Shown one piece after another: positions 1-7,653 of a DNA stretch of 15,959 bases. Numbering within the stretch: the stretch's first letter is position 1; each line of letters starts with the position of its first letter. Location of the stretch: the NCBI GenBank assembly GCA_003153875.1, contig PMBY01000520.1, forward strand, positions 1 to 15,959, in the 5' to 3' direction. The notes below the pieces were generated by a model. It was not told the DNA's origin and searched no databases. It saw nothing but the letters and a program-made list of their open reading frames with translations. Position numbers and translations under genes: made by a program. Source of the stretch: Myxococcales bacterium (GTDB taxonomy: Bacteria; Myxococcota; Polyangia; Fen-1088).

Positions 1-900
1 AGCCCCGAGCAGAGCCCCACCAATCGCTCCCAGGTTCAGCGCGATGCCGGCCGCGAGCAGGCCAGTGTCCGCTGCCTTGTCGATTGCGCCCGCCAAAGTG
101 CCCACCACGGCGCCACTCCACAATGCGGCCGATCCCATGAACGCGGCTCGTCCAGGGGTTGTTCCAAGGAACGTGCCCACCACGCCGCCGGTGAGCGCGC
201 CTGCCGTGCCCAGTCCCCAGGTCAAGGTTGTCACGGTCTTTCCCCCCCATTTGGTTGAGTTGGGGTAGTGCGCCTCGTGCCAGAGCAACCATGCCAGCGC
301 CTCCTCGTAGCCAATGTACATGCCCGAGACCGTGGACTGCGGAACGCCATATCTGAATCCGATGGTGTAGTCGACCAATGCAACAATTCCTGCCTCGGCC
401 GCGGCTAGTCCCAGCGGAGGCAAGATGTAGCCGGCGGCCGAACTAGGGTTGTTGTGAATGTCGATCACGATTCCTGCAAAAGCGCCGTTGAGTACGGCGT
501 TGGTGTAGAGGATTGCCAGTTCATCCAAGGTGCGGCGATTGACCATCGGCTTTGACAGTGCGAGCTGGGTTGGCGTGGCCAGCACGAACCCTCCCTGAGC
601 CCATGTGCGGCATGCGGCGAGAAGCTCGGCTACCACCAGGCGGTTTGCGGGATCCGGCGCTGTGAGCAGGAGCGCCGCGAACTTCTGCACGGCCTCCGGA
701 AAGCGGCCCGCCAGCATGTCGGCCCGGGCCTCGGCATAGGCTGCGTCCCAGCCTGGCGCGCTGGCCGCGGCGGCGACGTCAGCCTTGGTCAATTGCTTGG
801 GCGCATGATGAGCGCTGATTGGTTTGGAGGTCTCTGCGGTTGCCGCAAGGGGGGCCGCAACGAGCGCAACAGCGAAAATGAATATCCGGGTGGGGCGCAT
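1..900 (-). CDS. Exported hypothetical protein with TPR-like segment, 3' end outside the window
   Basis: Reading the minus strand from an ATG at 900 gives an uninterrupted frame of 300 codons to the window edge, with no stop seen. The first ~20 residues (MRPTRIFIFAVALVAAPLAA, then TAET) look like a Sec signal peptide. Residues ~40-100 contain an alpha-helical Ala-rich stretch resembling a tetratricopeptide unit (AAYAEARADMLAGRFPEAV). From ~residue 120 on, Gly/Ala-rich hydrophobic segments suggest several membrane-associated helices. I do not recognise the family. The frame stays open upstream of 900 as far as ~1080, but codons there lose the strong G/C third-position bias, so ATG 900 (or 909 or 930) is preferred. 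No clear ribosome binding site is visible. It is transcribed divergently from the lipoprotein gene at 1215. Confidence 0.7.
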   Translation of the reverse strand, partial: MRPTRIFIFAVALVAAPLAATAETSKPISAHHAPKQLTKADVAAAASAPGWDAAYAEARADMLAGRFPEAVQKFAALLLTAPDPANRLVVAELLAACRTWAQGGFVLATPTQLALSKPMVNRRTLDELAILYTNAVLNGAFAGIVIDIHNNPSSAAGYILPPLGLAAAEAGIVALVDYTIGFRYGVPQSTVSGMYIGYEEALAWLLWHEAHYPNSTKWGGKTVTTLTWGLGTAGALTGGVVGTFLGTTPGRAAFMGSAALWSGAVVGTLAGAIDKAADTGLLAAGIALNLGAIGGALLGA

Positions 901-1214
901 GTCCAGCATGCTGAGCAAAACGAGTGCCATACGCCCAAGTGGCGGAAAACAGAGTCTGCCGGCTTGGTCTCGCGTAGGGATGTGTTCGCTTTTCAACAGC
1001 TCCACCACGCGCCCAGACACTTGATTCACAAATGCGCTACCATTGTGTGTGCTTTCACGCATAGAAGTCTTCATGCGTTGTCCAAGTCGCCGCTGGGCTC
1101 GGTCAAGCGGCATGGCAATCATTTGCGCTACACTCGTCGCGCTGCTTGGGGCTGGTTGCTCGAGTGGCAGCACCTGTCGCCTGATGGAATTGGCGTGAGG
1201 TTCTAGGCGGAACC
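901..1214. other. Divergent intergenic region
   Basis: This 314-bp gap separates the minus-strand gene starting at 900 from the plus-strand lipoprotein gene at 1215. Third-position G/C bias is weak in all frames apart from a tiny plus-strand ORF at 1112-1198. I see no convincing -35/-10 pair, hairpin terminator or RNA gene. Promoters for both flanking genes should lie here, but I cannot place them. Confidence 0.5.
1112..1198 (+). CDS. Possible 28-residue lipoprotein-like peptide or remnant
   Basis: An ATG at 1112 opens a short frame that begins MAIICATLVALLGAGCSSGS and stops at 1196-1198. The sequence resembles a lipoprotein signal peptide with a Cys at residue 16, but Gly at -3 of the presumed lipobox is atypical. 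The Shine-Dalgarno match before it is poor. It ends 16 bp before the larger lipoprotein gene at 1215, which has its own signal peptide. It could be a real micropeptide, the leftover 5' end of a deleted lipoprotein gene, or chance. Confidence 0.2.
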   Translation: MAIICATLVALLGAGCSSGSTCRLMELA

Positions 1215-2666
1215 ATGCGATTCCAATTTTCACGCTGCCTTGCCTCCCTGTCGACGGTCGTGCTCATGGCCGGCTGCTACGACCTGTCCTTGAAGGACTA
1301 CAAGGGCGGTGATAGCGGCCAAGGAAGCGGCGGGAGTGCAGCCAGTGGCGGCAGTGTAGGAGGTGGCGGGAGTGCGGCCAGCGGCGGCGGTGTGGGCGGC
1401 GGCGGCAGCGTAGCCGCGGTTGGGAGCGTCGGCACCGGGGGGAGCGTAGGCGGCGGTGGAAGCGTAGTCGCAGGCGGGAGCGTCGGCACCGGGGGAAGCG
1501 CAAGCAGCGGCGCCAGCGCCGGCAGGGGCGGGAATGGAGGCGCCGGTGGCAGTGTAGGAAGCGGTGGCAGCGTTGGCACCGGTGGAAGCGCAAGCGCCGG
1601 TGGCAGCGTGGGCAGCGGTAGAAGCGCCGGAAGTGGTGGTAGCATCGGCAGCGGCGGCAGGGTAGGAAGCAGCGGCGGCAGCGTCGGAAGTGGCGGCGGC
1701 GGCGCGGGAAGTGGCGGCGGCGCGGGAGCCGGTGGCACGACAGGTGGCACGGGCGGCAGCATAGGCAGGGGCGGCAGCATAGGCACGGGCGGCAGTACAG
1801 GCACAGGCGGCAAGACAAGTAGCACGGGCGGCGCGGGCACCGGCGGTGCAGGTGGCACAGGCGGCAAAACAAGTGGCACTGGCGGTGCAAGTAGCACTGG
1901 CGGTGCAAGTGGGACTGGCGGTGCAAGCGGCACCGGCGGCGCACAGCCGTTCAAGGGCATCGCCGGTGGGGCGTGCAAGGTGCGGACTGCGATGGGGGTG
2001 TCTTGGTATTACAACTGGTCTGGGACCGAGAACGAGGCGTGCGCAGCCCCGAACGGCGTCGAGTATGTGCCCCAGATTTGGGGCGCGGATACCGCGGCCA
2101 ACATCAAGACCGCTGTCGCGGGCTTCGCCAGCAAGGGCTACAAGTACGTGCTCGGCTTCAATGAGCCGGACAACACGACACAGTCCAATATCGCTGTGGC
2201 GTCGGCGATTGCGCTGTTGCCCGCGTTCGACAACGCGTCGATAGCCGTCGGAACGCCAGCGACTCAGGCCAATGCCACCGGGCAAACGTGGTTCACAACG
2301 TACATGGCGGGCGTCGCGGCCAACACCACGCTGCGAGCCGACTTCATCGCCATTCACTGGTACGGCTGGAACGCGGGCTCGTGCGACGCCGCGGCCTCAC
2401 AGCTCGAGAGCTACATCAAGTACGCGGAAGGCTTTCCTGGCAATCGGCCCATTTGGTTGACTGAGTGGGGCTGTCTGAACCAGAGCGCCCCGACGGCAGC
2501 GGGAGTGATCGCCTTTTTCAACGGAGCGCTCGCGGTTTTCGCCAAGCACCCGCGACTGGCACGCTATGCCTGGTACCAGTGGTCCCCAAATTGCGAAGTT
2601 TACAACACCGATGACACCTTGACCGACCTTGGTAAGGTCTACGCCGCGGCGCCATCGAAGAAGTGA
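1215..2666 (+). CDS. Lipoprotein with long Gly-rich linker and Asl1-like (GH128-type) glycosidase domain
   Basis: The 483-residue product starts with a signal peptide ending in a lipobox (LMAG-C, Cys21), so it should be lipid-anchored. Residues ~31-242 are a low-complexity linker of GGS/GGT/GGA units. Residues ~250-483 form a compact domain matching what I know of the Asl1-like glycosyl hydrolase family (PF11790; GH128 endo-beta-1,3-glucanases): GVSWYYNW near 261-268, GFNEPD with Glu317 as likely acid/base, an IHWYG strand, and WLTEWG with Glu417 as likely nucleophile, then a final WYQW. The two glutamates lie 100 residues apart, as expected for a TIM-barrel retaining enzyme. A likely substrate is a beta-1,3-glucan from prey or matrix, but this is inferred from the family only. 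AGGCGG lies just before the ATG. The 3' end overlaps the convergent beta-helix gene by 28 bp. Confidence 0.85.
   Translation: MRFQFSRCLASLSTVVLMAGCYDLSLKDYKGGDSGQGSGGSAASGGSVGGGGSAASGGGVGGGGSVAAVGSVGTGGSVGGGGSVVAGGSVGTGGSASSGASAGRGGNGGAGGSVGSGGSVGTGGSASAGGSVGSGRSAGSGGSIGSGGRVGSSGGSVGSGGGGAGSGGGAGAGGTTGGTGGSIGRGGSIGTGGSTGTGGKTSSTGGAGTGGAGGTGGKTSGTGGASSTGGASGTGGASGTGGAQPFKGIAGGACKVRTAMGVSWYYNWSGTENEACAAPNGVEYVPQIWGADTAANIKTAVAGFASKGYKYVLGFNEPDNTTQSNIAVASAIALLPAFDNASIAVGTPATQANATGQTWFTTYMAGVAANTTLRADFIAIHWYGWNAGSCDAAASQLESYIKYAEGFPGNRPIWLTEWGCLNQSAPTAAGVIAFFNGALAVFAKHPRLARYAWYQWSPNCEVYNTDDTLTDLGKVYAAAPSKK
1310..1940 (+). repeat. GGC/AGC-rich low-complexity DNA encoding the Gly linker
   Basis: About 630 bp of imperfect 9-15 bp units encode repeated GGS, GGT and GSGG peptides inside the glycosidase lipoprotein gene. 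The bias opens long Pro- or Arg-rich frames on the other strand and other phases; these are composition artefacts. The stretch is prone to replication slippage and assembly length errors. Confidence 0.8.
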
Positions 2667-4894
2667 CCGCGACCGGACGCCTGTGAGCGACAGCGGCGGT
2701 CACGGCGACGGCGCACGCCTAGCAGCAGAACGATGAGTGCGAGCGACGCAGCCCCGCTGCCCCCGCCGCTCTGCGAGCAGCCGCATCCGCCCGCCGCACG
2801 GCTCGTCGCCGGACCCCCGTCAGGCGAATTGCTCCCAGTACCCGCGGGGCTTCCGCCTGTGCCCGCGGGGCTTCCGCCTGTGTCCGCGCGGCGTCCGCCC
2901 GTGCCACCCGGCTCGCTGTTCCCGGCGGAACCACCGGCGCCGCTGGCGCCAGCGCTGCCGCCGCTCGTGCCGCCCACTTCGCTGGTGCCACCGCTGCTCC
3001 CGCTCATGCCGGCCGCTTCGCTGGTGCCACCGCTGCTCCCGCTCATGCCGCCCGCTTCGCTGGTGCCGCCGGTGCCGCCGCTCGTGCCGCCCGCTCTCGT
3101 GCCGCTCGCTCCGCTGGTGCCGTCGCTGGTGCCGCCCGCGCCGCTGCTACCAGCGCTGCCGCCTGTCCCGGCCGTCCGCGGACCGTAGACGGGAGGCGTT
3201 GCCCCCAGCTCATAGGCGCCGAGGTCCGGCGCGGCGCCCGCGAAGCCGTCGTTGAGGCCGACTAGCACGACGCCCTTGTCGATGGCGGCGCCCCCGGCGG
3301 CCAGCCGCAGATCCACCACTGGCTTGGGAGGATAGGGGTTGGAGGGAAACGGCACCGTCTGGGCGAACACGCTCATGTCGATCTGCACCGCGTGGACTTC
3401 AGTGGTGTTGGCCTTCAAGGTTGCCAAGCTGGTGAACCGAGTGGCGCCAATCTTCCCTGCGAAAGTGTTGGTCCCGATTGACCCGAGACCGTCGTAATCG
3501 AAGGAGCAGGTGGCGTCGGCGTCGACCAGGTCGAGGACGTTCCCGCTGCCGTTGCCATAGCCGCCGTAGGTTCCGCCGCCTGTGCCGCCAATAAAGAGGT
3601 TGTTGCGGAAGTACGCTCGGCTCCAGGTCTCGCCCGCGTAGCAGCCAAAGGCGTCGCCGCACTTGACCACCGTGTTGTGCAGCACAACGTCGCCCACTGT
3701 GCCGTTGTGAAATTTGAAGGGGCTGTACAGGACGTTGTACAGGGTGTTCTGGATGTAGTAGGTGGGGCCGCCCAGGTCGGGCTGTGAACTCATACCGTCG
3801 AAGCAGTTTCGCACCCGGTTGCGCATGACACGGACATTGCCCATGGCCGAGTCGGCTTCCACGGCGTCGTCGGTCGCCTCCTCGATGTCGTTGTTGCAGA
3901 TGTCGATTGAAACCTGCTCGTAGGCCTCGTCGTATTCCATGAGCGAAATATTGTCGCGGAAGCCCTTCACGTGGTTGAAGCAGACCACGTGCCCCGACCC
4001 GGTGAACTGGATTCCCTCGCCGCCGTCGAAGCCGTCAGTGCTGAGCTGATTGTCGACCCAGACCGCGGCCCCCACCACGTCGTTGTCGACGATGTAGTTG
4101 TTGCGCGGAACCGCGTTCCCTATCTCGAAGTCGATTCCTCCGGTGGTGGATTGAATGTGGCAGCCACGCACCACCATGTTGGAGGCGCCGTGCATGCGCA
4201 CCTCGCCCTGCACCGTCACGTTCTCGAGGTACACGTACTTCTGATCATCCATCGTCACGCGCCCCTGGATCACGACCTCATCGACCGCTGTCCCGCGCAG
4301 CACGATCGGTTTCCCGTCGGCGCCACTGCGGCTCATGTTGAAGGCGGGGTAGTTGCCGGCCCCCATGAGCAAGATGTCGCCGGGTGCGGCGCCCGAGAGC
4401 ATGGTGCTGAAATTGGCGGGCGTGACCGCCTTGGTGGTCGCAGTCGCTGCCGCCTGCGGAATCGGGCGCGTCGCGGCCGTCGTGGTTTGCGTCGTCGATC
4501 CACCGTCGGGATCGGTGAGCGTCAGCTCTATCTCGTAGGATGTCCCGGGGTCGAGGTCGAACAGGCTCCCCGAGTGCTTGTTCGACCACTGGCCATTTCC
4601 CGAACCGAAGCTTCCGGTGTCGTTGCTGCCCGCGGGGACGCGGAACAGGGCCATGCCGGTGTTCCAGTTGGTGGTCCCGGCCGGGCGGTAGCGCACGGTC
4701 ACCACACCGTTGTTGTTTGAGTCTCCCGCGATCGCCCACTCGATGGAGATGCCTTGAGTGGTCGGGTAAGGCGTGGTGATGGCCCCCGCCGTGGTGGAGG
4801 TCTGGGCCGCCACCTGTGCCGACCAGAGGGAAGCCAGCAACGCGGCGGCGATTGTTAGTCTCATCTTTGACTCACGGCAAGAGCAGCAAATCAT
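2639..4894 (-). CDS. Fibronectin III plus right-handed beta-helix surface protein with MYXO-CTERM anchor
   Basis: With the start at ATG 4894 (AGAAAGG seven bases upstream) the product is 751 residues. ATG 4864 is an alternative directly before the signal peptide core (MRLTIAAALLASLWSAQVAA); the frame also extends to 4984 with poorer codons. Residues ~36-138 resemble a fibronectin III domain (ISIEWAIAG ... LDPGTSYEIELTLTD). Residues ~150-500 carry strand-turn repeats rich in Asn and Val (NNYIVDNDVV, VRVMRNRVRNC, AYFRNNLFIGG), typical of a parallel beta-helix as in pectate-lyase-like or carbohydrate-binding proteins; no catalytic set can be assigned. Residues 571-703 are a Gly/Ser/Thr linker with tandem repeats. 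The C-terminus has CGCS at 704, a hydrophobic stretch ~714-727 and RRRRDRR: the MYXO-CTERM signal. Seventeen residues follow the Arg cluster, which is odd for this signal, and they are encoded partly within the convergent gene. Confidence 0.85.
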   Translation of the reverse strand: MICCSCRESKMRLTIAAALLASLWSAQVAAQTSTTAGAITTPYPTTQGISIEWAIAGDSNNNGVVTVRYRPAGTTNWNTGMALFRVPAGSNDTGSFGSGNGQWSNKHSGSLFDLDPGTSYEIELTLTDPDGGSTTQTTTAATRPIPQAAATATTKAVTPANFSTMLSGAAPGDILLMGAGNYPAFNMSRSGADGKPIVLRGTAVDEVVIQGRVTMDDQKYVYLENVTVQGEVRMHGASNMVVRGCHIQSTTGGIDFEIGNAVPRNNYIVDNDVVGAAVWVDNQLSTDGFDGGEGIQFTGSGHVVCFNHVKGFRDNISLMEYDEAYEQVSIDICNNDIEEATDDAVEADSAMGNVRVMRNRVRNCFDGMSSQPDLGGPTYYIQNTLYNVLYSPFKFHNGTVGDVVLHNTVVKCGDAFGCYAGETWSRAYFRNNLFIGGTGGGTYGGYGNGSGNVLDLVDADATCSFDYDGLGSIGTNTFAGKIGATRFTSLATLKANTTEVHAVQIDMSVFAQTVPFPSNPYPPKPVVDLRLAAGGAAIDKGVVLVGLNDGFAGAAPDLGAYELGATPPVYGPRTAGTGGSAGSSGAGGTSDGTSGASGTRAGGTSGGTGGTSEAGGMSGSSGGTSEAAGMSGSSGGTSEVGGTSGGSAGASGAGGSAGNSEPGGTGGRRADTGGSPAGTGGSPAGTGSNSPDGGPATSRAAGGCGCSQSGGGSGAASLALIVLLLGVRRRRDRRCRSQASGRGHFFDGAAA
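2841..2882 (-). repeat. Two tandem 21-bp units in a Gly-rich linker
   Basis: The 21-base unit CCCGCGGGGCTTCCGCCTGTG occurs twice back to back (2841-2861 and 2862-2882), encoding a duplicated seven-residue GTGGSPA-type unit near the C-terminal end of the beta-helix protein's linker. Confidence 0.8.
2981..3058 (-). repeat. Two tandem 39-bp units in a Gly-rich linker
   Basis: Positions 2981-3019 and 3020-3058 differ at one base only and encode a 13-residue unit (TSEAGGMSGSSGG-like) in the beta-helix protein's stalk. A third, more diverged peptide copy (TSEVGGTSGGSAG) follows in the protein. This suggests recent expansion by slippage or unequal exchange. Confidence 0.85.
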
Positions 4895-4913
4895 TTTCCG
4901 ACCTTTCTCTGAG

Positions 4914-4950
4914 GCCTGCCGCAGGCGCGCTGGCTGGCGCTCCTGCAGGC
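4914..4950 (-). other. Possible 5' leader hairpin upstream of the beta-helix gene
   Basis: On the minus strand GCCTGC (4950-4945) can pair with GCAGGC (4919-4914), enclosing GGAGCGC and GCGCGCC arms that pair with one mismatch. The structure ends a few bases before the AGAAAGG ribosome binding site of the start at 4894. It could modulate translation. It could also be coding if the longer ORF starting at 4984 were used. Confidence 0.25.
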
Positions 4951-5071
4951 ATCTCATCACCGAACATCGGCGCTTGCTTGGCAATTCATAGTACCACCAG
5001 GCCTGAATGGCGGATCGGGTAATGGGGACTCGGCCAGGACGGGGGCCAGTAGCGCGAGGAAGGGCTTGTTC

Positions 5072-5758
5072 CTACTGCTCCGAATTCCAGTCGCTCAGAG
5101 CTGATCTGGATTCAATTCTATATCGCAGCTTGCGGGCCCGGCCGCACATGCGAGGCGCGATGTCCACGCCCACGGCATCCAGACCCAGGGCATTGGCCAC
5201 AGCCAGGACGGTGCCCCAGCCGCAAAAAGGATCGACCACAGTGCGCGTGGTGGTTTCGGCCTCCACGAAGCGGCAGGCGTCGACGCAGGCCTTGGCGCCC
5301 ATCGACTTTGGGCCCGGCTGAAAGCCTCCGTCGGGCAGCACATCAACGCGCGCCAGTTTCTGGCTGCGCGGCTGCGCGCGGGAAAAGCCGAGCATGTGCG
5401 CGTAGGTGGCGCGGCCGAAGCTCGTCGTGCCGGGCGGCTTGCGACAGACGATCTTGTGAAACAAGCAGCCCATGCCCGCGCGTTCAGCGGCGCGACTGAC
5501 CAGCGCACCCTTGTCGATCCACAAACCGCCGTGCTTGATGTCGCTCTGGAAGAAGATGGCCACGCCTTCGTCGACGATGCACGCCATCACCAGGGCGGCC
5601 GCGTCCTCGAACCAGCGCCGCCAGCCGTCGAGCCCCAGGCGCGGCAACTCGGAAACATCCGGCAGCGACGTGATCACGCTCGCACCGGCCAGTTTGCCCT
5701 GCGCCTGCAGCCAGGCGATGGCGTCAGCGTTGTGCACGATGCGCGTCGGCGGAGCCAT
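5072..5758 (-). CDS. SAM-dependent methyltransferase-like protein, N4/N6 DNA-methylase type with altered motif IV
   Basis: The ATG at 5758 lies 13 bp after the pfaD stop and gives 228 residues. The C-terminal part has DPFCGWGT at 176-183, the SAM-binding motif I of DNA and RNA methyltransferases, followed by an LDAVGVDI strand (193-200) with an acidic residue suited to ribose binding. Near the N-terminus, at the place where permuted beta-class N6/N4 methylases carry DPPY or SPPY, this protein has TSLPDVSE (30-37). Motif I following the IV-like motif fits the beta-class order. The missing aromatic argues against ordinary base methylation; an RNA or small-molecule substrate is possible. It is probably co-transcribed with pfaD. 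A 5-bp-arm hairpin (5057-5073) overlaps the stop codon but lacks a clear T-tract. Confidence 0.7.
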   Translation of the reverse strand: MAPPTRIVHNADAIAWLQAQGKLAGASVITSLPDVSELPRLGLDGWRRWFEDAAALVMACIVDEGVAIFFQSDIKHGGLWIDKGALVSRAAERAGMGCLFHKIVCRKPPGTTSFGRATYAHMLGFSRAQPRSQKLARVDVLPDGGFQPGPKSMGAKACVDACRFVEAETTTRTVVDPFCGWGTVLAVANALGLDAVGVDIAPRMCGRARKLRYRIESRSALSDWNSEQ

Positions 5759-5771
5759 GAAACACCGGCGG

Positions 5772-7382
5772 CTATCCCAGCAATCGAGGCGCAAAAGCGA
5801 ACGCCGCGGCCGGTACCGCGACGCCAGCCGCGCGCAGTTGCTGGGCGCGCGCAAGCACCGCCGCGCCTTCCAGGAGATTGAGCGCGATCTGCACCACGCC
5901 ACGATTGGTTTGAGCGTCCAGAAATGATCCGCGCACCCAATCGTTGAAGGCGCCCATGGCCGGGCCGCACCAGATCTGGTAGTCGAGGCGGCGGCGCACT
6001 TCGCCGACCACTGGCCACTTGCTGGCCATGCCCAAATACCAGCGAAACACCAGGGCCATGCGGTGCTTGGGCTCGCTCTGGGCGCGCTCCAGTTCGCGCG
6101 GGTCGCGTGTCTCGAAGAAGTGCCGCACCTCGGACCACACCTCGTCGCAGGTCGTGCGCAGGATCTCGCTCTCCAGGCGCTGTCGAATTTCCACCGGCAG
6201 CGCTTCCAGGCTGTCGTAGGAACGATAGAGATCGTACAGGCGCTGGGCGCGGCCCCCGTACATGGTTCCGCGACGCAGAACCTGCACCCTGACCCCCAGC
6301 TCGAACATGTCCGCGCACGGGGCCATCATCACGTCGGCCAGCCCCGCCTCCGCTAGCATGCGCTTGCCATCCTCGGCCAAGCCAGACTCGATTGCAGCTT
6401 GGTTCACCGAGCCGGTGACGACATACGCGGCGCCCAGCGAGAAGGCCGCGGCCACTGCGGCGGGCGTGCCCAAGCCGCCAGCCGCGCCCACGCGAATCGG
6501 GCGCGGGTAGCGATGCTGCTGCACCACGCGGTCGCGCAGGCTGAGCAGCACCGGAACCAGAGCCGCGAGTGGCCGGTTATCGGTGTGCCCGCCTGAATCA
6601 GCCTCGGCCGTAATGTCCTCAGCCACCGGGACATGGGCGGCCAGGGCGGCCTCCTCGGCGCTGAGCTTGCCGGCGCGGACCAGAGGTTCCAGCAGCGCGG
6701 GGGGCGCCGGGCTCATGAAGGCCTCAGCCACCTCGGGCCGCGACAGCTTCGCGAAGATGTGGTGACGGCGCTGGATGTGACCCTGGGGATCGCGGTGCAG
6801 GCCCTTGGCCGCGCACAGAACCACGGCGGGCGTCAGCCCCATGAAGGCCGAGACGCAGATGTGCCTGACCCCGTGGGAAAGATAGAGATTGGCGATCAGG
6901 TTTTCCAGCTCTGGGCTGTGCGGCGAATGGATGAGGTTGGCGCCCCAGGCCGGCCCGTCCTTGCCCAGCGCGGCCTCAATCTCGTCGAGAGCCCTGCCCA
7001 CCTGGGCCGGCGCAAGCCCGCCCGCGCCGAAGAATCCCATCATTCCTGCGCGCGCCATGGCGATCACCATGCGCGAGGTGGTGATCCCGCGCGCCATCTC
7101 GCCGACCACATAGGGGAAGCGCACGCCATGGGTCTCGCAGAACGAACGATCGCCGAGCCACTCGGGATAGATCGCCGGCAGGGTGCCGAGCAGGGGATAC
7201 CCCGCGCCGTTGGCTGCCATCTGGCCGCCAAAGCCCGCGCCCAGTCGGCCGCGCAGTCCCTCGCGTACGACATGCAAGGGCTCGCGCACACGCGCCACCG
7301 CGGCCGCAAGCGCGCCCGCGTCGAAACACGCAGGTTCTGCGCCAGGATTCCAGGTGCCAAGGTGAGAAAGATCTGTGCTCAT
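5772..7382 (-). CDS. pfaD: PfaD-family FMN enoyl reductase, polyunsaturated fatty acid/polyketide type
   Basis: The 536-residue product from ATG 7382 resembles PfaD, the separate FMN-dependent enoyl reductase of PUFA and polyketide synthases (nitronate-monooxygenase-like TIM barrel). Family hallmarks are visible: LGTW at the N-terminus, an early GFGGQM-type segment, FFGAGGL, SGGHTDNRPL (263-272), which holds the expected active-site His, and the phosphate-binding AAGGLGTP (300-307). The C-terminal half (MYGGRAQRLYDLY ... GAFNDWVRGSFL) matches the PfaD-specific extension. The frame also opens at 7427, but neither start has a strong ribosome binding site; 7382 begins closest to the conserved region. 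No pfaA, pfaB or pfaC is present here, so it either acts with a synthase elsewhere or has another role. It is followed at 13 bp by the methyltransferase gene and is divergent from the DUF362 gene at 7654. Confidence 0.9.
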   Translation of the reverse strand: MSTDLSHLGTWNPGAEPACFDAGALAAAVARVREPLHVVREGLRGRLGAGFGGQMAANGAGYPLLGTLPAIYPEWLGDRSFCETHGVRFPYVVGEMARGITTSRMVIAMARAGMMGFFGAGGLAPAQVGRALDEIEAALGKDGPAWGANLIHSPHSPELENLIANLYLSHGVRHICVSAFMGLTPAVVLCAAKGLHRDPQGHIQRRHHIFAKLSRPEVAEAFMSPAPPALLEPLVRAGKLSAEEAALAAHVPVAEDITAEADSGGHTDNRPLAALVPVLLSLRDRVVQQHRYPRPIRVGAAGGLGTPAAVAAAFSLGAAYVVTGSVNQAAIESGLAEDGKRMLAEAGLADVMMAPCADMFELGVRVQVLRRGTMYGGRAQRLYDLYRSYDSLEALPVEIRQRLESEILRTTCDEVWSEVRHFFETRDPRELERAQSEPKHRMALVFRWYLGMASKWPVVGEVRRRLDYQIWCGPAMGAFNDWVRGSFLDAQTNRGVVQIALNLLEGAAVLARAQQLRAAGVAVPAAAFAFAPRLLG

Positions 7383-7653
7383 GAATGGGGCGGCGAATAG
7401 TACCTCGAAAATCGCCTGGAGTGACATCTACGCAGGTTTCCCGGATGCCTGCGCTACTCCTCGCCTGGCGCTCCGCGTCTGGTGTTTCGCAAGCGGAAAT
7501 CAAAATGAGCTGTTCTGCTGAGTTCTCCACACTAGAATGAAGAACCTTCGGTCAGCCGGACCCCAGCCGCCACTCAACCAGGCGAGGGCAGCCAGCGAAC
7601 AGCGAAATGTGTCGGAAGTCTCTTCGTTCACTCCGCAAGAGAAGGATCTGTTT

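Noticed and set aside
1310..1940. Repeat array considered as CRISPR or a minisatellite with its own function
   Set aside because: Units are short, imperfect, in frame and without unique spacers; they are coding repeats.
1230..2357. Long minus-strand frames rich in Ala, Pro and Arg opposite the glycosidase gene (also 1264-1978)
   Set aside because: They mirror the GGC-rich linker on the plus strand, have monotonous composition, no recognisable domain and no ribosome binding site; the plus frame has a lipobox and a catalytic domain.
2733..3255. Pro-rich and Arg-rich plus-strand frames
   Set aside because: They are antisense to the Gly-rich stalk of the beta-helix gene and reflect its codon composition.
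3971..4720. 249-codon plus-strand frame with Val/His/Asp-rich sequence
   Set aside because: It is antisense to the well-supported beta-helix domain and shows no domain or signal of its own.
6633..7400. 255-codon plus-strand frame
   Set aside because: It lies wholly antisense to the conserved pfaD reading frame.
7382..7427. Upstream pfaD start at 7427 adding 15 residues
   Set aside because: The added residues do not resemble the family N-terminus and the ribosome binding site is no better; kept as an alternative only.
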